This document shows positions 55,200 to 64,000 of a stretch of 64,000 nt of DNA, in pieces. Every line of letters starts with the position of its first letter. The first letter of the stretch is position 1. The translations under genes were made by a program, and so were the position numbers. The stretch comes from Oncomelania hupensis (Eukaryota; Mollusca; Gastropoda; Littorinimorpha; Pomatiopsidae): assembly GCA_036898135.1 (NCBI GenBank), contig JBAHVR010000283.1:221501-285500 (forward strand). Direction: 5' to 3'. The notes below the pieces were generated by a model, which saw only the letters and a program-made list of their open reading frames with translations, was not told where the DNA came from and searched no databases.

Positions 55200-55720
55200 A
55201 TTTAGTCTTATTCTTAACCATTTTTACAATTATAGTCCGAACAACTATTCTAAATTATTATCTACGTGTTGTCTCCTCATTCAAACCATTCGTTTGTGGA
55301 ATAATCTATGTTCATTTTTAGATTGCATTTAGTAGATTTTCAGTGTTTGTTTCAGATTTCTTTGATGATGGCACTTCACCGTGCTGGCACTTTGTGACAG
55401 TTTTTTTTACTTGTATCACACATGCATTTTTTTCCGTTTGTAAAATTATCTGTATTTATCTAGGTTGTAGCTGTTTGTGTACCAAGTTGGAATATTTCTT
55501 TGAAAGTGATTCATTTGAGACTGCACTGGCTTACCTTTTAACGATTTCTGGGAGATTTCGGTATTTAGTCATTTGTCCTTTTTTACTTTTAATTATGGCA
55601 AAACCTTTTTCTTTCACAGAGGACTTTTGAAATAAACACATCTGTTTGCGTGCCTTCTTGATGTGCCCTATGTGAAAACCCCTACCCTCTCGCTCCCACG
55701 ATCCCATATTTGGGATCGCC
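55200..55720. other. No recognisable gene between two LINEs
   Basis: T-rich on the plus strand. The 95-codon plus frame at 55343-55630 is Phe/Cys/Ile-rich from this composition and has no domain. Its start may be the 3' UTR of the upstream LINE. Confidence 0.5.
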
Positions 55721-55977
55721 ACAATTCAATTCAATTCAATTCAATTCAATTCTTTTATTTAACGTCTCTTCACTTGCTGAGTGATATTAGACCAAAACAC
55801 TTTCTCTCGCACAGACAAACAAACACAAAGGTCCATAAACAATAACATAATTAAAGAAAATTCTATAACAATTTGTTGATCAGAGATTCACTAATAGTCG
55901 TAGCAACGTCAACTATTACATGATGATGTAATATAGAATCTAATGGTTTGTCGTTGTCAATCACTATTTGTTTTTCC

Positions 55978-58900
55978 TTATATGTATTGAGCAACACAGG
56001 ACACTGTCGTACAATGTGTTCCACAGATAATCTTTGCGAGCAAACACAAAATATTTTTAGAAAACTTGGTATTCCACGAATTCACTCTCAATTTGTGAAT
56101 AATCCTACTTATGTGTCTTGAACAAATAAAGTCTGGAGCTCCACAACTTAAAGCTGAACGCATGTAATTTTCAATTAAAGATATCATTTCATGAGCAGAG
56201 AGCTCAAGTTCAGGATGCTGAAAGATGCATTTAATTTTCTGTGCTCCGTTCTTGGCTAGAATGTCTACTTTTTCGTTCCAGAAGATACCACAGTGGGATG
56301 GAACCCAACAGAAATAGACATCAGTTCCTCTTGTCCGAAAAATATGAATTAATGCTTTAATTTCAAATAAAATAATCAGAACGATTCTTACAATGCCACG
56401 TTTGCAATGAATGAAGAACAGCTTTGGAATCAACACATAATAAAATTTGGGAAAGCGTAATAGGATAATCAGAAATATATTGCAATGCCTTTAGTATGGC
56501 AAACAACTCTGCTGTAAATATTGAGACATTTTTACCAATATAAAAAGATTTCTCAAATTTTAAATCAGGTATAACAATACCAGCACCAGCTTCAGACGAT
56601 TCTAAAACAGATCCATCTGTATATATTTTTAAGTGATTTTTATATGTATTAGATAAGTGCTCCCTAACTTCACTCACCAACTGATTGATATTTTCAGATT
56701 TTCTTGTTAAAGTAAAATCAATATCAATGTTTGCACCTAAATGCTCCCAAGAAGGAATTGTAGGAAATAATGGAGGCGTTTTAATGCCATTTAAATTGAT
56801 GTGACATGCTTCAAAAATAGCACTAACATAATTTCTAATAGGTAGAAGGTATGGAATTTCTCTTGCTTTACTTGGGTAATCCAAATTACAGTCTATTAGA
56901 ATTTCTTCTCTATTTGAATTAGACACTGACAAACTTCTGATAACAAACTTTGAGACATTTAGTTTTAGTTGTTCTAAGAAACCTAAACAACAAGCTTCTT
57001 TATACGATTTTAACGTACTTGAATGAACAGGAACACCTAAGGCGGCTTTAATTGCTCGACTATCTATGCTTTGTAATTTTTCCAGTAAATATTTGCTTGC
57101 AGAAAAATACACTTCTTGACCATACGTTAGTGTTGACCTTACTAAAGTATTGGCCAAATGTAATAAAGTATTATTATTTTGACTCCAAGGCTGCGTACAC
57201 AACAGCTTTAGGAAATTTAATCTCTTCGTTGCCTTGCTAATCAAATATTCTATGTGAGTTTTCCAATTTAATTTGGATGTAAAATATACACCCAAAAATT
57301 TTACCTTATCTGTATAAGATAATATTTTGCCATTAATTTCAAGTATTGGTAAAATGTCTGGATTAGCTCCATTGTTAAATAATATTAAACACGTTTTTTC
57401 AGCAGAAAATTCAAGCCCATTTGCTATCATATAAGAATTAATTTTATTTAGCTCTAACTGATAAATATTTTGGATGTATGTAACTACTCTTTTACCAGTA
57501 TTTTTCCGCAAACTTGTGTTAATCCAAATAGCTATGTCGTCAGCATATTGTACCACGTTAGTGTGTTTCGACATATTATTTGGGAGGTCATGAATCAGAA
57601 GGGAAAATAAAATCGGAGCAATAATAGAACCTTGAGGAATCCCCATATCAATTTGTTTTAATGAAGAATATACCTTACCTACCCTAGTACATATATATCT
57701 CTGTGATAAAAAACTTTTGAAGTAGTCATACATAGCTCCAGATATTCCAATTTTTTTCAATTTATATAACAGTCGTGCATGCCAAACACTGTCGTACGCT
57801 TTGCGGACATCAAAGAAAGTTGCCAAAGTTGACTTTTTACGAGCAAATTGTCTTTTTATTTGTGCTGATAATTTTACCAAATGATCTGTTGTACATCTGC
57901 CTTTGCGAAAACCTGCTTGATTTACTGGAATAATTGAGTTCTTTTCGCAGAAATGCTGCAAACTGTGAAGGACTATTTTTTCAAGTACTTTACCAGCATG
58001 AGATGTCAATGCTATTGGCCGATAGCTATCCAATAATGACCTAGGTTTGCCTTGTTTCAGTATGGGAACTACAACAGACTGCTTCCAGGAATCTGGTAGA
58101 GTGCCATTTAACCAACATTTTTTGTAAAATGAATGAAGTAATTGCTTCCAAGTTGCAGGCAAGTGCGTCAACATTTGATAAGAAATGCCATCAATACCAA
58201 CAGCAGATTTGTTTGTTTGAAATGAATTTAATGCTTCAATGAATTCAAAATAAGTTAATGATGAATTAATGCAATGCTCTTCATTATTTGGAGAGTCAGA
58301 ATATTCCTCTTTAGCTTCTTCTTCTGTTCTGAATATTCTATGATTTTCACTCAGACTTGTTGATATACTATTGTTACTAAATATTTTTAAAAACGCTTCA
58401 GCTTTATCTAAAGAACTAGGAAACGTATTATTTTCAATTTTTACTGGGAATTTTTGAAGACAAGTACCTTTTTTCATTTGTTTAACTTTTTTCCACACTT
58501 TAAAAATATCTTTAGATTCCGAAACTTTTTTTTTGCAAAATTCAATCCAATAACTCTTTTTCGCCTGAGCAATTATTTAATTGCATTTAATTTTTGTAGA
58601 TTTCATATTCATGTGATTTTCTTCATTTTTATTCTTTAACCATTTTTTAAAACATTCTTTCTTTTTAGAAACGGCTTGTTCACAATCTTTATTCCACCAT
58701 GCATTTCCTGAATATTTCTTTTCACTTTTATTATTATTTTAGGAATTGATTTCTCTACTGCTGTAAGAACTTTACTGACAAAATTGGAATAAAATATATT
58801 AATATCTGCAGTTTCCACTTCTTTAGTATCGTATGAATTCAAAACGACCTGAAAATCTTCCCAATTTGCCTTATTATACATAAATTTTGGAATCTTGTCT

Positions 58901-59632
58901 TCAACACCAGCATCTTCGTCTTCGAATTTCTCATTTAAAGCAACAGTGATAGGTAAGTGATCACTACCTAGGGTATCCTCTGATGTTGACCATGAAGCAC
59001 TAACAGCTAATTCGGAAGATATAAGAGTTAGATCTATTGCACTAGCTTTATGATTCGACACGTCCGGAATTCTTGTTACTGACCCATCGTTCAACAAGAA
59101 CAATTTAGAGTCAACAATATTATCTACAAAACGTTTGCATGTAACAGTGGAATATCCAGAATCCCAAATAGAAGAGTGCGCATTAAAATCCCCCATAATG
59201 ACCCATTTTTTATTGGACACATCTAAGTGTTTGATCCAGTCTGTGTTATCATCTTTAGGACCATGAGGATAGTACACAGACAACACATGAATAGCAAAGC
59301 TAGTATTAATCTTAACTACAACTCCAGACGCATACAGATCATTAGCTCCTTTAGGATAAGGTACAGAATCCATGCAAGAATACTTTAAGTTAGAACGAAC
59401 ATAAATTGCTGTTTGTACTTTGTTAGTATCATTTTTTAAAGAATATATTGGGGGGGGGGGGGGAGTAGTAATTATTTAGTTTGGGCAGCTTATTTGGAGG
59501 CACATTTAAAGACTGTAATGCTAGTACACAGTATGACTCCTTATCCACATGTTGTTCGAATTGTAATAAGTTGGAAACAATTGAACGGCAATTCCATTGT
59601 AATATTTTAACATGATGATCTGTCTTTTTCAT
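55978..59632 (-). pseudogene. LINE ORF2: endonuclease, RT, RNase H with a few breaks
   Basis: Endonuclease from 59632: ILQWNCRSIVSN, LALQSLNVPP (Ser for Glu), frame lost at a poly-G run (59451-59463), then WVIMGDFNAHSSIWDSG, ASAIDLTL, TLGSDHLPITVAL. RT is in a 711-codon open stretch (56363-58498): KSAVGIDGISYQML, VVVPILKQGKPRSLLDSYRP, NQAGFRKGRCTTDHL, motif A TFFDVRKAYDSVWH, MGIPQGSIIAPILFSL, catalytic VQYADDIAIW. RNase H: IYTDGSVLESS, FTAELFAIL, LCVDSKAVL, then a frameshift near 56400, CWVPSHCGIF and VDILAKNG. Catalytic RT and RNase H residues are intact, so only about four mutations separate this copy from an open ORF. Confidence 0.93.
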
Positions 59633-59786
59633 AGTAAGATACGACCAATCAATTATTGTAGATTTCGGTTGGAATGGACAAATAACGAAACTAGAACACG
59701 TTTGAAAATAAAATTAATAATAAAACGCTCTATGATTTCTTGAGCAGGAACAGAGGCACCATATACCGACACAAAGATCTTATTAA

Positions 59787-60748
59787 TTAGTCTTCGATCC
59801 ACTCTCCTCTCCAGGAGTAATACCCCTGACGCTGCTGATACGGACGGGCTGGACGACGTTGTTGAGACCACAACAGAAGATGAAAATGCTTACCAATGTT
59901 TTCCGCAAGCATTTCAGTTCCTACTACGCTAGGGTGAATGGGATCTCGCAACGCTCTAGCTTGTTGTGCATTCTCATGTGCCACAAAAGAAATATGTTTG
60001 TCTTCTACAAGCGCAGAGAAAACCATGGCATTAAACAAGTCGCGCTTTGCCTGTAGACAGTTACCTTTTACAGGAGCCACTCTACTCACCACTATCTTAG
60101 CTTCCGGAAACCCTGCCTTTACCTTGCGAACGACCTTGATGAAATTGGAGCTGACCGCACTTGGATCGTGCGACCGAAGATCGTTGATCCCACAATGAAT
60201 CACGATAGCGCTAAGCGGACCGTGGCTAGCCTCTTCTGCTTGTTTCAAAGCCCCCTCGATGTCGTTGATTGACCCCGCTCTCTTCTTAATTACATAAGCG
60301 CCGTAACCCATGCCAAGACGTTGATACCGCCGAGAACGCTGTCGTGGATCAGGGCTACAACAGGTCGCTTTGAGCCCTTTAACTGCTGCATAGACGAACC
60401 CGCGTTGCTTTCCGGCTTTTTCGGCTGCATGGCACGTGGTTTCGATTCGCCCGATGTGTTCCGCGACTGTGCATCACTAGACGTGCTCAGTTTTACGTCA
60501 CCAGACAAAACTTTGACGTCAGTTCTTGATTCGAAACCACCGACACCATTTTTCTTCAGATCTGGTGCAGATGCACTTTTCGGGCTTATACATTTTTCGT
60601 CAGACCGATCAATCGCGCTGTTGTTGACAGATCGAACAGATGAACAGCCGGCTACCGCTTTCGATGAAGACGCTGATACCATATTTATCTGCGAGACTGG
60701 CGGAGAGGTCGACACGACCTTTGCATAACTCGTCACAAACACTCTCAT
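59787..60748 (-). pseudogene. LINE ORF1 with SGNH domain, one frameshift
   Basis: Two overlapping minus-strand frames (60290-60748 and 59787-60311). The first has a Ser-rich region (SYAKVVS, comparable to TYAEALS in the other family) and ends at block I IHDSVLGGIN; the second continues with block III IHCGINDL (the canonical G-x-N-D) and block V DPIHPS, ending RRPARPYQQRQGYYSWRGEW. Only one frameshift, near 60300. The canonical GIND here supports the SGNH assignment of the more divergent ORF1 at 24078. Confidence 0.88.
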
Positions 60749-60759
60749 AAAACCACTTT

Positions 60760-61640
60760 TTCAACATATTTCCTCAAAATAACTATCAGATATGTTGTTT
60801 GTATGCTAAATGCTACACATTCACATAACTTTCATAAAAGAAAAAATGGGTGCAAATGGGTTAAATGTCAAAGCCCTTACATATTCATGGGACCAGAAGA
60901 TACATTAAAGAAGATTATATTTCCTGGGCCTCTGTTAGTTAGTCTAGTGTAGGTTGAAAGTAATAAAGAAAACATCAAATAATAGCTTACAAGAAAACTA
61001 TGCATGTTTTGCATAAGCGTGATACTGCAGGGAAAAACGTAAGAGTTGTTCTTAAGGCTCCTTTCCATCTAGGTAATATAGCTACGATAGTACTCGACAT
61101 AATTGCGCACAAGCCTAGGCAAAAAAAAAATGAAGCAAGATTTGCAATATACATAAAGGACTATACCTAGTATTATTAAAGAAATTTTTTAAAAAAATTG
61201 GAAGGGAGGCTATTAGGACGGAAAGAGCAGTTAGACGCTATGAAGAAAACGCTCGGTGTTTCAGAACAAATACAATTAACGTTTACTCTGTTTCTATCTG
61301 TCCTGCCGGTTATGTCAGTGCAGACCCTCCACCTTATTTACAGTCTCTAATTTAAAGTGCCTTAGGGTGTAGGCCTACGCAAACTCTTTAGTGACCCTTA
61401 TTCTTTTCGTGTAATTTCTGCCTAAAGTTTTTGTATTTGTAACTGCTGTACTGACTATGTGATTTTTAGACTGTATAGTTGTGTTAGGGTAGAAATTTGT
61501 TTTCCGTCTAAGGTTTCAAGATAATTTCCATGTCTGATATCTTTTTATTGCAGCTTTTTGAATACCCTTTGCTCTTGAACTGTCACCCGATTCGTGTTTA
61601 ATACTGTACTGCTTAAATCGCAAGACTACATAATTATTCT
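60760..61640. other. No recognisable gene
   Basis: AT-rich with poly-A runs at 61120 and 61185. No supported frame. Confidence 0.5.
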
Positions 61641-61644
61641 TCTG

Positions 61645-62428
61645 TTAATTTCCCTTCATTTCGTCTTTCATCAAACCCAATTTCTTTTGGTTTGTTTTGC
61701 TATACAAATGATGAGTATCAGGAAAGTCACTAATAGCGTAGTGTTCTAGTTCTGTTTCTAGTTCTTTGTAAATGTCTTCAGTAGGGAAGCCTAATATTAA
61801 AGAGCCCGTGTCTGTGTATACAACTCTAGTAAATGCGAACATTAGTAGCTTAGAACTGTCTAAGATGGTCATCCGCAAAAACACAGGTTTGTCTAGATTA
61901 ACTTTGGTTGTTTTCTGGTAATAACATACAGTGAGTGATGAAACTCTTTATAACTGAGGTACTGAAGTTTAGATGTGAACTTTTTGCCTGATTAGGTGTT
62001 GCAGTTAGCCTTATGTCTTTGCGCATGTAAGGGTTCTCTATAGTTTTACAAAAAAAGCAGGTGTTATTCAGCAACTTAAAGAAATCTTTTTCAAACGTAG
62101 ACTGTGCTTGTTTACTAAGCTCCATGTTTTTATTGATGTACCCAGCCAGGATTATCGTTTGTTTGAAATGTAAAAGCTTATGAATCGCCGTGACCTTTAA
62201 CCCGTGTCTGACGTAGAACTGAAGATTTCTGTAGTAGCAGATGTAATTTAATTTGTTAAAGAGGTTTGGAATAAGTTTAAGTTGTTTGTTCTTTTCTTTT
62301 CTGGCTCTAATGGGTAATCATTATGGGGGTCGTGCAAGGACTGGGGAGTATTCGAGATGAACTTCGACAATAAACCCCATTGGGTGATCGTTAGGGCGTT
62401 TTAAAAGTGATTCTAAACACGATAAGTC
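61645..62428 (-). pseudogene. Relic of a protein-primed family B DNA polymerase (Polinton/Maverick-like)
   Basis: Minus strand, several frames. In order: GFIVEVHLEY, then the NDYPLEP block, the KLIPNLFNKLNY and LHFKQTIILAGYI blocks, FEKDFFKLLNNTCFF with KTIENPYMRKDIRL (the conserved K-x-x-x-N-x-x-G/F region), LDSSKLLM and YTDTGSLIL, then KLGLMKDEM. This order matches the palm region of protein-primed B-family polymerases of Polinton/Maverick elements and relatives. The second Asp of the catalytic YxDTDS motif is Gly, and stops and frameshifts occur (about 61885-61897 and 62320). Only about a quarter of the polymerase remains; no capsid, integrase or protease genes lie nearby. Described as a fossil only. 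Confidence 0.82.
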
Positions 62429-63449
62429 ATCAAAAACCTGTATGACAAGGCTACCAGTGCAGTCCTCCATAACAGCGCCATCAGAAACTGGTTCAGAACA
62501 ACAATCGGTGTGCCTCAAATATGCCTGCTCTATCCAACCATCTTCAACACCTTCTTAGAACGCATGATGTCAGATGCCCTTGCAGATCACGAAGACACAG
62601 TCAGCATAGGGGGTAGAGCAATCTCCAACCTTCGTTTTTTGCGGATGACATTGATGGATTAGCTGGCGAGGAACAAGAACTTAAACAGCTGGCACAGAGG
62701 CTTGACACCACATTCAGAGCATATGGAATGGAAAAAGGTGTAGAGAAGACCAAAACGATGACCAACAAAACCAATGGCATCAACATGGACATCAAAGTCC
62801 AAGGCCAATCCCTCAACACAGTGCATAGCTTCAAATACTTAGGAGCCATTGTATTAGACAGTAGTTCACGACAGGAAGTCCTCTCCAGGATCGCACAAAC
62901 AACTGCTGCCCTGGCAAGGTTGAAGCCAATTTGGAAAGACAAGACCATCAGTCTACATTCCAAGGTAAGGCTGCTGCACTCCCTTGTCATCTCCATCTTT
63001 CTATATTCTTGCGAAACATGGACCCTCACAGCAGATCTACAACGAAGAATATAAAGAATGGAGATGAGGTGCTACAGAAGACTTCTAGGCATTTCCTATA
63101 CCCAGCACATCACCAACGACGAAATCCGACAGATCATCACACAAGCCATTGGACAATACGATGACCTGCTCACAGTGGTGAAGAAACAGAAACTTCGATG
63201 GTATGGCCTTGTCACCAGATCATCAGCCATGCAAAGACCATCCTGCAAGGCACCGTACAAGAAGGTAGAAGAAGAGGGAGCCCAAAAAAGAGGTGGGAGG
63301 ACAACATTTGAGAATGGACTGGCTTGACATTTAGCGACACCATTAGGGTTGCTAAGGGCAGTGAAAGGTGGAGTATGCTGGTTAATCGATCATCTGTGGT
63401 GCCCCAACGACCTCAGAGGTTCGGGATAGAATAGGATAGGATAGGATAG
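62429..63449 (+). pseudogene. RTE fragment, 5'-truncated, plus orientation
   Basis: Begins within the RT after motif A (IKNLYDKATSAVLHNS), has motif B as GVPQICLLYPTIFN (degraded), loses frame at the FADD block (LRFLRMTLMD), continues through SLNTVHSFKYLGAI and YTQHITNDEIRQIITQAIG and ends in GGATAGGATAGGATA at about 63449. A stop in frame follows DLQRRI near 63054. It abuts the polymerase relic directly at 62428, so it inserted into or next to that relic. Confidence 0.93.
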
Positions 63450-63675
63450 ACTTGTACAACACGTTGTGTCAAAATGTCCAATTTTAAGAACCAGAGTGTA
63501 CAACGATGCTTTTTGTGTAGTTAGGAAAGGGTTGTTGTATTTGTTTTATGCTGTTTTAAAATCCCAACTCACCATCAAGTGAAAAGACTGTAAATAAACA
63601 TCACAACAGCTGCTGCTGAAACCATGTCAGATTTGTTACATTGTATGAGAAACAGGTCGTGCGCGTCAGATCAGA

Positions 63676-63765
63676 ATGGCAACCAGCGAGAATTGGAGAG
63701 GAGGAGCAGACCCCCCGCCAAAACGACAGAAACGGCAATCCGCCGACAAAGACAAAGCTAAGGAG
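63676..63765 (+). CDS. Candidate first coding exon of a host gene
   Basis: ATG at 63676 opens 30 codons that end exactly at a splice-donor-like GAG|GTATGA (63766). Read through, the frame would stop after one more codon, as expected at an intron. The peptide starts MATSENWRGGADPPPKRQKR and continues with Lys/Asp/Ala-rich residues; PPKRQKR resembles a nuclear localisation signal. An out-of-frame ATG lies upstream at 63624. The rest of the gene would be beyond the window. The gene cannot be named. Confidence 0.4.
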
Positions 63766-64000
63766 GTATGATCACCTTTTTGTATAGGACGAAACAACCC
63801 AAGACGCAAACTTGTTGTTAATTTGCGCACTGTCTAACGACGTGACCGAATTACACCGTTTTTAAAAATTCACTTGCAACTCAGCTTTGCAAATCTGGGT
63901 GAGATGAGCTCTAAATTGTCCAAGAATTATGTTTCTATGTTGATTGATTGATCCCACTTCAACATCGAGGTAAACAAACAGGTAATAAAAAACGACTGTT
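63766..64000 (+). other. Putative first intron start
   Basis: Follows the GT donor; no further exon or element recognised before the window ends. Confidence 0.3.

Larger units (their letters stand above)
55726..60750 (-). mobile_element. SGNH-ORF1 / RNase H LINE, second family, nearly complete
   Basis: Minus strand. Same organisation as 24042-29470: SGNH ORF1, then ORF2 with endonuclease, RT and RNase H. The 3' end is a run of (AATTG)n (plus strand CAATTCAATTC..., 55728-55755), whereas the other copy has ACAGA repeats, so they are different families. ORF1 lacks the N-terminal ~130 residues of the other copy, suggesting 5' truncation near 60750. AT-rich codon use like the other SGNH LINE. Confidence 0.9.

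Overview
The window is eukaryotic repeat-rich DNA. There are no operons, no bacterial-type gene packing and no rRNA, tRNA or CRISPR loci. Nearly every recognisable coding stretch belongs to a transposable element, and microsatellites and minisatellites lie between them. The mix (RTE elements with (GGATA)n tails, endonuclease-RT-RNase H LINEs, a Ty3/Gypsy element, tRNA-derived SINEs, a Tc1-type element, a Polinton-like polymerase relic) fits a marine invertebrate. A mollusc is my best guess, but the species cannot be read from the sequence. Only two short stretches look like host exons, and both are tentative: a 3' terminal exon near 18.8 kb (minus strand) and a first coding exon near 63.7 kb (plus strand).

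Layout. 1-2.2 kb: decayed RTE copy split by a 923 bp insertion. 2.2-2.9 kb: end of an unrelated LINE RT. 4.4-5.1 kb: trinucleotide repeat and a 27 bp minisatellite. 5.3-8.7 kb: complete, apparently intact RTE element with an 11 bp target-site duplication. 8.9-12.5 kb: mostly anonymous DNA. 12.9-14.4 kb: 1.5 kb inverted-repeat (foldback-like) element. 15.4-17.2 kb: L1/Tx1-type LINE fragment. 19.6-20.4 kb: two RTE ends in opposite orientation. 20.7-21.0 kb: 62 bp minisatellite. 21.7-33.0 kb: a Ty3/Gypsy element on the minus strand with both LTRs, primer-binding site, polypurine tract and 5 bp TSD, containing three later insertions; one of these is a full-length 5.4 kb LINE with its own 11 bp TSD. 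33-37.7 kb: mostly anonymous. 37.7 kb: tRNA-derived SINE. 38.4-43.8 kb: a 5.5 kb foldback element with two arms of about 2.5 kb, each holding more than 30 copies of a roughly 70 bp G/C-skewed unit, inserted into a LINE RT pseudogene. 44.9-45.6 kb: internally deleted RTE. 46.0-46.8 kb: LINE RT end. 49.1-50.0 kb: internally deleted Tc1-type transposon. 50.0-55.2 kb: decayed LINE with CCHC ORF1. 55.7-60.75 kb: second SGNH-ORF1 LINE, minus strand. 61.6-62.4 kb: protein-primed DNA polymerase B relic. 62.4-63.45 kb: RTE fragment.

How the parts relate. Nesting gives a relative history. The Gypsy element is older than the LINE copies inside it, and the RT pseudogene at 38.2/43.9 kb is older than the 5.5 kb foldback element. 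The RTE copy at 5.3-8.7 kb looks youngest because its ORF is open and its TSD is perfect. The most unusual items are the two foldback elements, the LINE families that pair an SGNH-esterase ORF1 with an RNase H-bearing ORF2, and a shared loss of the expected catalytic Glu in the endonuclease of three LINE copies.
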